Below are positions 47,343 to 56,216 of a stretch of 64,000 nucleotides of DNA, piece by piece. Both the position numbers and the translations under genes were made by a program. Source of the DNA: CAXBGS01 sp963975425 (lineage in GTDB: Bacteria; Planctomycetota; Planctomycetia; Pirellulales; Pirellulaceae); the NCBI GenBank assembly GCA_963975425.1, contig CAXBGS010000006.1, forward strand, positions 124,001-188,000. Direction: 5' to 3'. The notes under the pieces are model-generated. The model was not told where the DNA came from. It did no database searches and worked only from the letters and a program-made list of their open reading frames with translations. Every line of letters begins with the position of its first letter. The stretch's first letter is position 1.

Positions 47343-48515
47343 ATGAAAGCGATTACATGGCACGGCAACGGTGACATTCGGTGTGACAGTGTTGACGATG
47401 CGAAAATTGTTGATTCCACCGACATGTTGATTCGCATCACTGCATCGGGCATCTGCGGCAGTGATTTGCATCTGATGAGCGGTAACATGAGTGGGATGGA
47501 ATCCGGCGACATCATCGGTCATGAACCGATGGGAATTGTTGAAGAAGTTGGCTCATCGGTGAGCAAGTTCAAGCCGGGCGACCGCGTTGTGGTGCCGTTC
47601 ACGATCTCGTGCGGACAGTGCTATTTCTGTCAGTCGGAACAATATTCTTTGTGCGATGAGTCCAATCCAAACTCAGAAAAGGCGGCGGAAGTGATGGGGC
47701 ATGCACCGGCTGGATTGTTTGGCTATTCGCATCTGACCGGTGGGTATGCAGGCGGACAGGCCGAAGCATTGCGTGTGCCGTACGCGGATGTCGGGCCGAT
47801 CAAGATCGAATCGGATCTCAGTGACGAACAGGTTGTCTTTCTGAGCGACATTTTTCCGACCGGGTACATGGCAGCCGAAAATGCGCGCATCGAAGATGGT
47901 GACACGGTGGCCGTGTTTGGCTGTGGGCCAGTCGGGCAGTTTTGCATCCAGTCGGCTTGGATGTTCGGTGCCGGTCGAGTGATCGCAATCGATTCAGTCC
48001 CTGAACGCCTGACGATGGCTCGCAATCACGGCAAAGCGGATACGATCGACATGAACGAACACGATCCCTACGAGATGATTCAAGAAATGACTAACGGTCG
48101 CGGGGCGGACCGAGTCATCGAAGCGGTCGGTGCGGAGGCCCACGCAAAGTCGTCAATCAAAGCGGCGTTAGAGACGGTGAAAGAGAATGTGCTTGGCAAC
48201 GAGAATGCATCTCACGCAATCAATATGGCAATTCGTTGTTGTCGTAAGGGCGGCACGATCAGCATGCCAGGCGTTTACACCGCGACCGTCGATAACTTTC
48301 AGTTGGGGCCATTAATGAACAAGTCGTTGACGCTGACGACGGGACAAACACACGTGCAACGCTATTTGCAACCTTTACTATCGAAAATTGAATCGGGTGA
48401 AATCGACCCTAGCTTTGTGATCACCCATCGTGTCTCGCTCGACGAAGCACCCGACGCCTATGAAACCTTTCGTGACAAGAAAGACGGCTGCATCAAGGTG
48501 GTGATCAAGCCTTAA
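47343..48515 (+). CDS. Zinc-dependent alcohol dehydrogenase, glutathione-independent formaldehyde dehydrogenase type
   Basis: 390 residues. Catalytic zinc ligands are Cys38 (GICGSDLH) and His60-Glu61 (IIGHEPMG); structural zinc cysteines are Cys90, 93, 96 and 104. The NAD fold is VAVFGCGPVGQFCIQSAWMFGAGRVIAID. The long insertion MGHAPAGLFGYSHLTGGYAGGQAEALRVPYAD is the mark of the formaldehyde-dehydrogenase / YdjJ-like branch that works without glutathione. It probably detoxifies aldehydes. Monocistronic, with no visible regulator beside it. Confidence 0.92.
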   Translation: MKAITWHGNGDIRCDSVDDAKIVDSTDMLIRITASGICGSDLHLMSGNMSGMESGDIIGHEPMGIVEEVGSSVSKFKPGDRVVVPFTISCGQCYFCQSEQYSLCDESNPNSEKAAEVMGHAPAGLFGYSHLTGGYAGGQAEALRVPYADVGPIKIESDLSDEQVVFLSDIFPTGYMAAENARIEDGDTVAVFGCGPVGQFCIQSAWMFGAGRVIAIDSVPERLTMARNHGKADTIDMNEHDPYEMIQEMTNGRGADRVIEAVGAEAHAKSSIKAALETVKENVLGNENASHAINMAIRCCRKGGTISMPGVYTATVDNFQLGPLMNKSLTLTTGQTHVQRYLQPLLSKIESGEIDPSFVITHRVSLDEAPDAYETFRDKKDGCIKVVIKP

Positions 48516-49464
48516 CGGCTTATGTGAATTAGATGTTGCAAACATGTGCCCGTCGTCTGATGAAACACCCGCCACTTCGTCGTCCGAAGATCGGATTCGG
48601 CAGGTCCGTCAATGCATTTGCCGGCGGCCGAAAAGCGGCGCCGTGCAATCGAGTGTCCCACGTCTGCTCGGCGATCGAATCCTTTGCCAATCCAACGCGA
48701 CGTGGCCGAATCTATCCGCAGCGGTCGGTCTTGGCATACAACTGTTACGTCGGTTTGCAGGCATACCTCGAGACGGCGTGGCTCCGATGCATCACCTGTG
48801 TCATCATCGCTCTTTGTATGCATGCGTTATCAGCCAGCAGTATCGCAATCGTGTTGCACTCACCCACAACTCCGAACGAGCGACGTCGACTACCGGTCAA
48901 AGATTTTTGGAGTTCTGGTGCCTTTTCGTCTCCGGCCGCTTTAATGACTGGCGGTGCGGCCGCCGCTGGGCGAGAGACGGGGCTCTCGCAGCGGAACAAA
49001 CAGTGCAAAACGAGATTTCTGGCGGAGAGCGTCTGCGCAGAACCAGCACTTTACGCTGAACAGCAACTGGAAATAGTCCAATTCTTGGCCTGCAGCAGTG
49101 GGCAGAAGGGAAACATGGAAAAGTATCGCGTCGCGTCAGGCACGACGGAGATCGCAACAGAAAGCCAGGAAGCGATTTACGCCCGGAGCGATTTACGCCC
49201 GGAGCGATTCCGGCTCAATTCATACGGGAAATCACGGTTAGAACCTTGCCCTCCGCAACGCAGAACCCACGCGTCAGGCGTGGTGATTTGTTCACCTGGA
49301 GAACGGGCGCCGGACTGAAGTGAATCGCTCACGTCGCTTGATACGCGTTTCTCACGTGTTTATCATCGGCAATCCGAATGGCGTTGGTGCGTACTCATGG
49401 GCGAAGGTGACGCATTCAGATGTCGGTGTCGAGACTGTCCTTCCTTCCTCTTGGTAACAACATC
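48516..49464. other. Non-coding stretch containing dispersed repeat copy A
   Basis: Nearly 950 bases between the dehydrogenase and the first PEP-CTERM gene. Frames up to 261 codons exist but translate the repeat and are not genes. A 16-base direct duplication (GCGATTTACGCCCGGA, twice, about 49173-49204) lies after the repeat. Confidence 0.6.
48703..48932. repeat. Dispersed ~230-bp repeat, copy A
   Basis: Aligns by eye over its whole length to 50211-50436. Shared landmarks in order: CCGCAGCGGTC / TCGCAGCGGTC, ATGGCTCCG or GTGGCTCCG, CATGCGTTATCAGCCAGC, TATCGCAATCGTGT and GACGTCGAC. Short spurious frames arise from it. Confidence 0.75.
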
Positions 49465-50046
49465 ATGTTGAAGCTCATTTCCGCGCTTACGTTCGGGTTC
49501 CTGGCCATTTGCGGAACCACCACTCATGGTGCCACTGTCAACATGTTTTACGACGACTTCGATGATGGCATCGTATTACCGAGCAATATCATTGGCGTGG
49601 GCACGTTTTCCTACGATGGTCCTTTAGTGGAAGGAACCTTTCTGTTGAGCGATCTGACAGGCGTCAGTTTCGACGTGACATTCACGGGTGCCACAGGCAC
49701 AGTTGACTTTACGGGGCCGCCATTCGACCCCGCGGATTCCTCGCTAATTGGCATCAGTGTGACGGACATCGGTGGCGGTGATTTCGAACTGGTGTTTACC
49801 GGCGAATCTGCAATGACCGGTGGTTCTCTCGATATCGATAATGTCTTCAGCATTCTTTCGCACGAACCGGACGCTTTACTTGCACCGAGCGTTGGCCCAA
49901 AACTTTACTTTGCCACAGATTTGAGCGTTGGCCTTGACTCGTTCGGCGATTACCTGGGGACGACAGCGATCATTGTCCCCGAGCCTTCGTGCGTGTATCT
50001 GCTGTCCGCGATCTGTGGACTGACGACTTTTCGGCGACGCCGCTGA
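49465..50046 (+). CDS. PEP-CTERM sorting-signal protein
   Basis: 193 residues. A signal peptide (MLKLISALTFGFLAICGTT, cleavage near HGA) precedes a beta-rich region full of Gly, Asp and Thr. The end VPEPSCVYLLSAICGLTTFRRRR has the PEP motif, hydrophobic helix and basic tail recognised by exosortase. It is likely processed and anchored to, or released at, the cell surface or exopolysaccharide. No exosortase gene in the window. The in-frame ATG at 49420 would put a poor stretch before the signal. Confidence 0.85.
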   Translation: MLKLISALTFGFLAICGTTTHGATVNMFYDDFDDGIVLPSNIIGVGTFSYDGPLVEGTFLLSDLTGVSFDVTFTGATGTVDFTGPPFDPADSSLIGISVTDIGGGDFELVFTGESAMTGGSLDIDNVFSILSHEPDALLAPSVGPKLYFATDLSVGLDSFGDYLGTTAIIVPEPSCVYLLSAICGLTTFRRRR

Positions 50047-50210
50047 GCCAACGAAATCTGGGCGGCGCAACCGATGGATGCGAATGCCAGTGACTACTTC
50101 CTCACCCATGCACGTGAGCATCCTCGCAACACACATCATGTGAGTATTGATGCCACCGCGTGACGGTCCATCGTCGATCAGTTGCGGTTGACCGGTTGCG
50201 AAGCGATGGC

Positions 50211-50436
50211 GACCGAATTTATTCGCAGCGGTCTTAGCATACCACTGTTGCGTCGGTGTGCGGGCATGCCTCTAGACAGTATGGCTCCGGTGCAGCACCT
50301 GTGCATCGTCCCGATTTGTATGCCATGCGTTATCAGCCAGCGGTATCGCAATCGTGTAGCGCTCACCCAGGATTCCAAACGAGAGACGTCGACCACCTGT
50401 CAACAAATCTTGAGTCCTGGAACCTTTTCTTTCCCC
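50211..50436. repeat. Dispersed ~230-bp repeat, copy B
   Basis: Same repeat as 48703-48932, located in the 575-base gap between the two PEP-CTERM genes; otherwise this gap shows no gene. Confidence 0.75.
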
Positions 50437-50621
50437 GTGGTGAACATCTATCTAGTAGTGTGGGGATGCGCATTCTCGGTCACCGGGACATCTAAGATTG
50501 CGTTTCCATTGAAAATCTAAGATGCAACTGATTCGTCACTTGATGTAGTCGCTGCGTTGTCTACCTTACGCAATGAACGAACTGGATTTGCAACCGTGGC
50601 ATGCACTGAAGGAAGTGGAAG

Positions 50622-51239
50622 ATGGTCAAAAAACGACGATGCTTTTTGTTGCTTTTACTTCTTTTCGCGGTATCACCGGTGGCGTCGAACGCCGCTTTCA
50701 CCACGTTCCTTGTCGATCTGTCCGGGTTTGACACAAGCGGTGCGACTCCCCATCGATTGCGAGTATTTGGTTCGATCACGCTCGACCCGGATTTTCCCGT
50801 CGGAATGGCGATCCAATCCTCCAGCCTCTTGTTCCAGCACGAGCCCACGGTTCCGTTTACGAATAACATCCCATTGAGGAACCAGCCATTTGTGACTGGC
50901 AATGGAGATGGCTTGAACTGGAGTGTCCAAGACGGATCGTTGTATATCAACCGCACGGGGACGGGCAGCGGCTCGCTCGTATGGCAGACAGATGACCCAG
51001 GCACTGGCCTTGTCGATGGGTTCCTTCAGTTCGCTAGTGTCGGGCCTCATACAATCGAGACCTTAGCGAATGGCGCTTTTGGCGATGAAGATCTGGTGGT
51101 CTTGAAGGCTAGCGGTGCTCCGGATGGCCCCACCGGGTTCCTTGTCGGCACGGCGATGGTTCCCGAGCCATCTTCGGCAATGTTCTTTGCGGGACTAGGC
51201 GCAATGTTCACGGTGCGTCGGCGGCGACGAGTCTCGTAG
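50622..51239 (+). CDS. PEP-CTERM sorting-signal protein
   Basis: 205 residues. Signal peptide MVKKRRCFLLLLLLFAVSPVASNA, a beta-rich passenger (FGSITLDPDFPVGMAIQSSSLLF; NGDGLNWSVQDGSLYINRTG) and the sorting end MVPEPSSAMFFAGLGAMFTVRRRR. The passenger begins like many secreted planctomycete PEP-CTERM proteins (VDLSGFDTSG). It lies about 575 bases downstream of the other PEP-CTERM gene with a repeat between them; the passengers are not obviously paralogous. Confidence 0.88.
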   Translation: MVKKRRCFLLLLLLFAVSPVASNAAFTTFLVDLSGFDTSGATPHRLRVFGSITLDPDFPVGMAIQSSSLLFQHEPTVPFTNNIPLRNQPFVTGNGDGLNWSVQDGSLYINRTGTGSGSLVWQTDDPGTGLVDGFLQFASVGPHTIETLANGAFGDEDLVVLKASGAPDGPTGFLVGTAMVPEPSSAMFFAGLGAMFTVRRRRRVS

Positions 51240-51295
51240 CGTAACAATTAACTCTGCGCCAACAACTCAGCGGACTTCCCTTCGGGGACGCCTTT

Positions 51296-51670
51296 TTAAT
51301 TGCAAAGGCAAAGGCTGAGATTCACGCGGGAAGGCAAAGCGCGGATTCTGGTCAGGGCAGAACGATTCGCGGTGGGGCAGTCTTGGTTTTCGTTCTTCAG
51401 TCGTAGGTGGTATTCGATTTCGTCGATCGCTTGAACGAAGTTTTTCGAATCGTCCACTCGCTTCTTGGTTCGGCGGATCACGTTGGATGAAAGATCGGGA
51501 TGAGACGAGCCAAGCAGTTCGGATATCTCTTCAAAGGGGGGAAGAGGGGCTCTTTGAGACTTGACGGCATGCTTGAGACGTTGTCGACTTCGTCGAATCA
51601 CCTGCGTGCCATCGTCGCACCATGCATGCCCCGCATAGTCCCCCCCAGTCGCATCGCAATCGTGTAGCAC
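51296..51670 (-). CDS. Doubtful hypothetical protein or gene remnant
   Basis: 124 codons. The middle part (PLPPFEEISELLGSSHPDL... NFVQAIDEIEYHLRLKNENQ) has protein-like composition; both ends do not. It may be a decayed fragment rather than a gene. Its start lies inside repeat copy C. Confidence 0.25.
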   Translation of the reverse strand: MLHDCDATGGDYAGHAWCDDGTQVIRRSRQRLKHAVKSQRAPLPPFEEISELLGSSHPDLSSNVIRRTKKRVDDSKNFVQAIDEIEYHLRLKNENQDCPTANRSALTRIRALPSRVNLSLCLCN

Positions 51671-51745
51671 TCGCCCAAGATCGCAGGCGAGCTACGTCGA
51701 CCACCGGCCGAAGGTTACTGAGTCCCGGAAAGTTTTCTTCTTTCG
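51645..51745. repeat. Dispersed repeat, partial copy C
   Basis: The last ~100 bases match copies A and B: ATCGCAATCGTGTAGCACTC, then GCTACGTCGACCACCGG and AGTCCCGGAA before a T/C-rich end. The 5' part is lost. Confidence 0.7.
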
Positions 51746-51978
51746 GCGCCGCCTAGCCTTGGCATGAATCTTGGCTTGGACGCTAGGGCGAAACGCGTTC
51801 CCTGCTCTGAGAGGCTTGGACGGCAGCGGAGGTTCTCGATGCATCCATTGCCGAGTCGTACGGAATGGGTGCGAAATCGGCCCATCGAGTCGTAAACCAT
51901 GCTTCCATCGGCGGATCGATCGCCAAGTGGCAAGAAGAGAACCCCGCCGTCACTCGTGGTGACAACAGGAATTCAAAG

Positions 51979-52038
51979 CGACGCGGACGGGACTCGAACC
52001 CGCAACCTCCGGATCGACAGGTCTGCGATTGAACTGTC
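51979..52038 (-). tRNA. tRNA-Asp(GTC) 3'-half remnant, likely attachment site
   Basis: Read on the minus strand, from the anticodon loop CTGTCGA (anticodon GTC) through TCCGGAGGTTGCGGG, TTCGAGT, CCCGT and the acceptor strand CCGCGTC with discriminator G, the segment matches the 3' half of bacterial tRNA-Asp. Towards its 5' side only AGTTCAATCG recalls a D-arm. The 5' acceptor strand GACGCGG is missing and the 5' anticodon stem (CAGAC) no longer pairs. It is therefore not a working tRNA but a truncated copy, as left by an element integrating at the tRNA 3' end. Confidence 0.7.
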
Positions 52039-52361
52039 ATCACCGAATGGTGATTAGTCTGTAAACGACCGCGAAGCAAGTACTTAGGACAGACGGCGAG
52101 TGAGCTTCTCATGTCGCCGACTTTACAGATTTTACAGGGTTTTCGGACCTGTACCAGCAGTTCTCGGACAGTTTTCGGACACGCTATGAGTCTACCCCGA
52201 CCTCCGGCCCCGCTTGTGTGCTCTTTGCAATTGCCTGTTGGCGTGGCTGATCTGCGGCGGATGCAGGCACCGCATTAGGGCTTTGCTGGAATCGGCGAAC
52301 ACCCACGGGTATCATTTGAATTGCCCAGGACGCCCAATTTTTCGTTTTCAGCTGGTTCATC

Positions 52362-53798
52362 ATGGTTCAAATCGTTGGCGAGAAGAATGCGACGCTTGCT
52401 GCGGGAAAGCCAAGCATCGCCCGTGCGGGCAATACAGTCAGGGACGTCGGCGAGGAAGTCACGCCACGTTCGCCTTCGGTTGAACTCGCCGATGCAATCG
52501 CTTCGCATCTGTGGAAGCAGCTTTGGTTTGCGCGTGTCGCGGACGAGACAGGGCATCGCGGAATAGAACATGTTGTTCGTATTGCATCTTCCAGCCACGA
52601 ACAAGTCACGGGATGGTACCGAGACCTGCAAAAATTCGCTGATGCGATTCTAGCCGCGACGGTCGAAGTTCAAGGTGACCGCCTATCGACCGAATATCAA
52701 GGCAATCTCGTTGCCGAAATCAAAAAGGAGATTATCGCCGACGACTGGTTTCCGATTCCGCCGCAATCGTTCGTCGATTATCAATTTGCTGACCGTGAAC
52801 CCGAAGTTGCAATCCATGAATCGGTCACGCACTTGAAGTCGCAGTGCCTAACGATCGCAAATCACTTCGTCGGTTTGCTCGATCACCTACGCGACGCAAA
52901 CATCGTCGGCGAGGTGGCAACGGCGAAAGAAACTTGCCGCTTCAGTTTTCACAATCGAATCGCCATCGTTCGGAAGTCGGGCGAGACGAGACGAAAGGTT
53001 GATCGAAAGCTCGATCCAGAGTTCGCCGACCATTGGCACAAGGCCTACATCACAGATACTTACGAGATAACAGATGCCAAAGTGCTGCATCAGAAGCAAA
53101 CACGTATCCATCACATTCGTAATCCAGCCATTAAAACGCCTGAGAAAACAAAATACCCCGTTCCGGCCAAATACCGCGAACTGATTGAGTCGATTCCGGA
53201 TTGCATTCGACCGCTTGTGCGCGTTCTCGAAGGGGACCTTTTTCGCGAAGAAGGCATCGACTGGGATTTCAAGCTGGAGGAGCGTCCGCATACGAAACTA
53301 CTGTCAAGCGAGTGGAGTCGTTGTCCAGCGATTCTGCTTGGTGACTACGTCCTCGCCGGCTGGGGCGAACTCTCAATCGCCGATCAAGAGCAAAGCAACT
53401 TTGAATCGAAGCAATTGGAATTGGAGGCGAAAGCCGACATCGGTGCTAAACGTTTCTCAATGGCTGCTGTCATTGGCGGCGTTTGTTCCGTTTTCATCAT
53501 GGCGGCCAGTCTGCTTTCGGCGAACCTATTGACTCCACTAGCGATTCTGCTTGGTGTCGGGAGTATGTATCTCTTTGCGCAAAGCACAACGAAATTGACA
53601 TCAATCATTGATACCAGGTCAGCGCAGCTATCGCTTTGGCGAGTTACCAGATTCGGATGTGTCGTTTTCGCGTTTCAAGCCGCTCTTTTTGCCGTGCTAA
53701 ATGCTTCGCTCATTGCATTGTTTCTTGCATTGCTGTTAGGCGTCGCCGCGCTCCTGATCCGGAAACAACTGCCTAACCTCCAGAGGTCTTGGCGGTAA
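52362..53798 (+). CDS. Operon gene 1: unknown protein with four C-terminal membrane helices
   Basis: 478 residues, no family recognised. A soluble cytoplasmic-type part (1-360) includes VELADAIASHLWKQLWFARV, a Lys/His-rich stretch (THLKSQCLTIANHFVGLL) and the segment CIRPLVRVLEGDLFREEGID followed by AILLGDYVLAGWGELS. The last ~115 residues carry two hydrophobic hairpins (about 366-405 and 431-465). No Walker, nuclease or protease motif is visible. Its TAA stop touches the ATG of gene 2 (TAA|ATG), so translation is coupled. It is the first gene of a four-gene membrane operon inside a probable integrated element. Confidence 0.8.
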   Translation: MVQIVGEKNATLAAGKPSIARAGNTVRDVGEEVTPRSPSVELADAIASHLWKQLWFARVADETGHRGIEHVVRIASSSHEQVTGWYRDLQKFADAILAATVEVQGDRLSTEYQGNLVAEIKKEIIADDWFPIPPQSFVDYQFADREPEVAIHESVTHLKSQCLTIANHFVGLLDHLRDANIVGEVATAKETCRFSFHNRIAIVRKSGETRRKVDRKLDPEFADHWHKAYITDTYEITDAKVLHQKQTRIHHIRNPAIKTPEKTKYPVPAKYRELIESIPDCIRPLVRVLEGDLFREEGIDWDFKLEERPHTKLLSSEWSRCPAILLGDYVLAGWGELSIADQEQSNFESKQLELEAKADIGAKRFSMAAVIGGVCSVFIMAASLLSANLLTPLAILLGVGSMYLFAQSTTKLTSIIDTRSAQLSLWRVTRFGCVVFAFQAALFAVLNASLIALFLALLLGVAALLIRKQLPNLQRSWR

Positions 53799-55118
53799 AT
53801 GTCTTCGATTCAGGGCGCACCAGAGTCTTCCGAGCAAGACGTCCCGAGCAACCAGGATCTGGCTCGCGCTGCACAGCTTGCTCATCGGCGTTCAACGCTG
53901 CTCTTGTTTTTGCCGATTCCGATCGTCGTGCTTGGTGGTTTTTTCCTTGGCTTCTATCAGCATCAACGATCGACGATTCCGCCATCGGATTCCGCACCAG
54001 TGTCGTTTCGAGAGCGAGTCAAACCGCTCGGCGATATGATTGGGAAAGTCACCGATTCTGTCGTTGGACCGGAGCGAGTAGTCCCCAAGGAACAGGCCGA
54101 AGCGGCGCTGTTCGAATTGCGTCAGGTTTCGCTGACTATCGAGTTGGCCGCTGCTGACAACGCACTGAAGCAACTAAATGATCGTATTGCTCGCTATGAT
54201 GCCGCGCACGAAAACGCGTCAAGTAGCGAACAGGGTCGCCGACTTGCTACTGACTCAGACGAAGTCAATCGCTTCGTCGCCCTTGCCAGCATATACGACC
54301 CTATTCGAAAAACTGCTGTCACCCTCGACGAATCTCTAGATCGAATCAATCGCAAGTCTGTCAATGCTGACTCGCCTTCGGACATTAGCGAGCTGGTAAT
54401 CGATGTCCGCAAGCTGAAGGAATCCATTGTCGCGGCGAAGACACTTTGCAGCGGTTGCCAGGACATGTTGACAAAACTGTTGCAACAAAATGAGCACCGT
54501 GAGCGAGGGCAATTGACATTGGCTGAAGCGATCGCAGAGTCAGAACAACATATGTCCGAAACAATTCTTTCAGCGTCGAACGAGGCAAAACAAGAAGCAG
54601 AATCACAAACGCTCTTACGGCTCAAAGAGCTGAGAGAATCGGGCGAATCACTCGCGGAATCCGCGAGCCGTCTTTCAAAATCGCTGGACAACGTGCGTTC
54701 GGGAGAAACCGTTCCAACAAATACTCCGCAGTCTCGACCCGCAGTCAGCATCGAAACCTACCGCGCAAGCATCGGAGAGATTCGAACGCTCCTAAAACCC
54801 TTCATTTCGCCGGGCTATGCTCAACCTGCGTCACGTGACGAATTCAAATATCTTTCCAGTCCCAAACCGATGTCTTTGGCACTCATCGACAAGGCTGGTG
54901 CCCTGGAAGACTCGCAACTTGGTTTGGAAACCCTATTCCGAATCGGCGGACTAAAATCTGTGGATCAACACAATGACCGGCCACTTGGCGCGTTTCCGAA
55001 GATGAGTTCAACCGCCGAACTGAACAAACCAGATGTGATTGGACGCGTGCGCAGGGCGCAGTATCTGCTCAACGTGTTTGGTGACATGCTCATCCGTGAC
55101 GGAATGCTTCAGCCGTAG
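53799..55118 (+). CDS. Operon gene 2: membrane-anchored coiled-coil protein with conserved C-terminal domain
   Basis: 439 residues. A Gln/Asp-rich N-tail, one transmembrane helix (about 33-53, LLLFLPIPIVVLGGFFLGF), a long Glu/Lys/Leu helical region (90-320) that should form coiled coils, and a final ~110-residue domain (329-439). That domain contains PFISPGYAQP, KPMSLALIDKAGALE, HNDRPLGAFP and ends RDGMLQP. The same domain closes gene 3. Topology would put the coiled coil and domain outside the cytoplasm. No catalytic motif. Abuts gene 1; nine bases to gene 3. Confidence 0.82.
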   Translation: MSSIQGAPESSEQDVPSNQDLARAAQLAHRRSTLLLFLPIPIVVLGGFFLGFYQHQRSTIPPSDSAPVSFRERVKPLGDMIGKVTDSVVGPERVVPKEQAEAALFELRQVSLTIELAAADNALKQLNDRIARYDAAHENASSSEQGRRLATDSDEVNRFVALASIYDPIRKTAVTLDESLDRINRKSVNADSPSDISELVIDVRKLKESIVAAKTLCSGCQDMLTKLLQQNEHRERGQLTLAEAIAESEQHMSETILSASNEAKQEAESQTLLRLKELRESGESLAESASRLSKSLDNVRSGETVPTNTPQSRPAVSIETYRASIGEIRTLLKPFISPGYAQPASRDEFKYLSSPKPMSLALIDKAGALEDSQLGLETLFRIGGLKSVDQHNDRPLGAFPKMSSTAELNKPDVIGRVRRAQYLLNVFGDMLIRDGMLQP

Positions 55119-55127
55119 AGCAAGAAA

Positions 55128-56189
55128 ATGTCAACGCTTTCCCCCCAGGAATATGCTGAATCAGAAAGCTCAGCAAACCGAAGGTCACAGATTGTGGCAT
55201 TCGCATTTGTAGTGCTAGCCGCACTCTACTTATGGTGGGCCGGCTGGTTGAGCGATCCGAATTCGGATGCAAACTCTGTTACGACGCAAGAACTTGTTGG
55301 CAAACCCGCATCTGTCGAAACTCCAGAATCTGCACTACCTGCTAGCGAGAATGGTCGGCTAACGGCGCAATTGTTGTCCGTCACTACACAACTGCCGCAA
55401 TCGGCGACCAATTCGATTCGCCAATCAGTCGAACTCGCTAGGACCAGTCTTGTGGAAATCGGCGATGCAGAGTTCGGCAATCCTGAATATGAACGTCTTT
55501 TTCAGGCGGAGTTTCTTAACCTCGCGAAACAAATTGAATCATTGAAAGACGATTCGGAACACGCGACTAAAGTCGGCGTGGGTCTGGAAGCCTCATTGAC
55601 TGCCACGATCGCCCAGATTGACGCATCGAGAGCGCAACAAATCACAGACGCTGTTGAATTGGCGAAAGAGCAAGTGCGTTCGCGATATGCACCTGAGATT
55701 CGTGAGGCTCAACTGAATGAACGTGACCTTCGAGACAAGATCGAAAATCTGAAAGGCAGTCTTGCGAAGGCAGAACAATCAAATAAGGAGCAACAGCAAA
55801 AGCTGGCCCGAGCCGCTGTGCTTCAGCGTGACATGGCTCAGGTGCGGCAATACCTCAGTCCATTCATATCTCCTGGCCACATTCAACCAAATAGTCGGAC
55901 GAACGCGGCAATCGTGATCAGTACCGTGGAAGCAAAGCCGGTGTCGTTAGCGCGACTGGAACAGCTGGGTGCGCTTGAACCGACAATCGAAGGTCTCCAT
56001 CAGCTCCACCGATTCGGGACTAGCACGGCCAACGACTTGCATAACGACCGTCCCCGAGGCGCATTCCCCAGCTACGGCTGGGCAGGAGATATCAAGAAAA
56101 CGGCGATCCGCTATGAAGTACAGAAAGCACAGAACTTGTTACGGCTACATTCGAAAGCACTGGTCGAAGCAAGGCTGCTGTCACCGTAA
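55128..56189 (+). CDS. Operon gene 3: membrane-anchored coiled-coil protein, paralogous C-terminal domain to gene 2
   Basis: 353 residues. One transmembrane helix (about 21-41, IVAFAFVVLAALYLWWAGWL), a charged coiled-coil region (130-235, with IENLKGSLAKAEQSNKEQQQ), then the same end domain as gene 2 (239-353): PFISPGHIQP, KPVSLARLEQLGALE, HNDRPRGAFP, QKAQNLL and RLLSP. The two proteins look like diverged partners rather than copies; only the end domain aligns clearly. AAGAAA precedes the ATG. Function unknown. Confidence 0.82.
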   Translation: MSTLSPQEYAESESSANRRSQIVAFAFVVLAALYLWWAGWLSDPNSDANSVTTQELVGKPASVETPESALPASENGRLTAQLLSVTTQLPQSATNSIRQSVELARTSLVEIGDAEFGNPEYERLFQAEFLNLAKQIESLKDDSEHATKVGVGLEASLTATIAQIDASRAQQITDAVELAKEQVRSRYAPEIREAQLNERDLRDKIENLKGSLAKAEQSNKEQQQKLARAAVLQRDMAQVRQYLSPFISPGHIQPNSRTNAAIVISTVEAKPVSLARLEQLGALEPTIEGLHQLHRFGTSTANDLHNDRPRGAFPSYGWAGDIKKTAIRYEVQKAQNLLRLHSKALVEARLLSP

Positions 56190-56216
56190 CGACCGCCCAA
56201 AACGCGATAGCAAACA

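Larger units (their letters stand above)
51240..52361. other. Intergenic boundary region: repeat copy C, tRNA remnant, start of the right-hand element
   Basis: 1.1 kb without a firm gene. It holds repeat copy C, a possible minus-strand frame (51296-51670), the tRNA-Asp 3' remnant at 51979-52038, and near 52128-52180 three close copies of a T(T/C)TCGGAC motif beside ACAGATTTTACAGGG. The features suggest the left junction of an integrated element. Confidence 0.55.

Noticed and set aside
48533..49318. 261-codon plus-strand frame
   Set aside because: Translates the dispersed repeat and other non-coding sequence; composition not protein-like.
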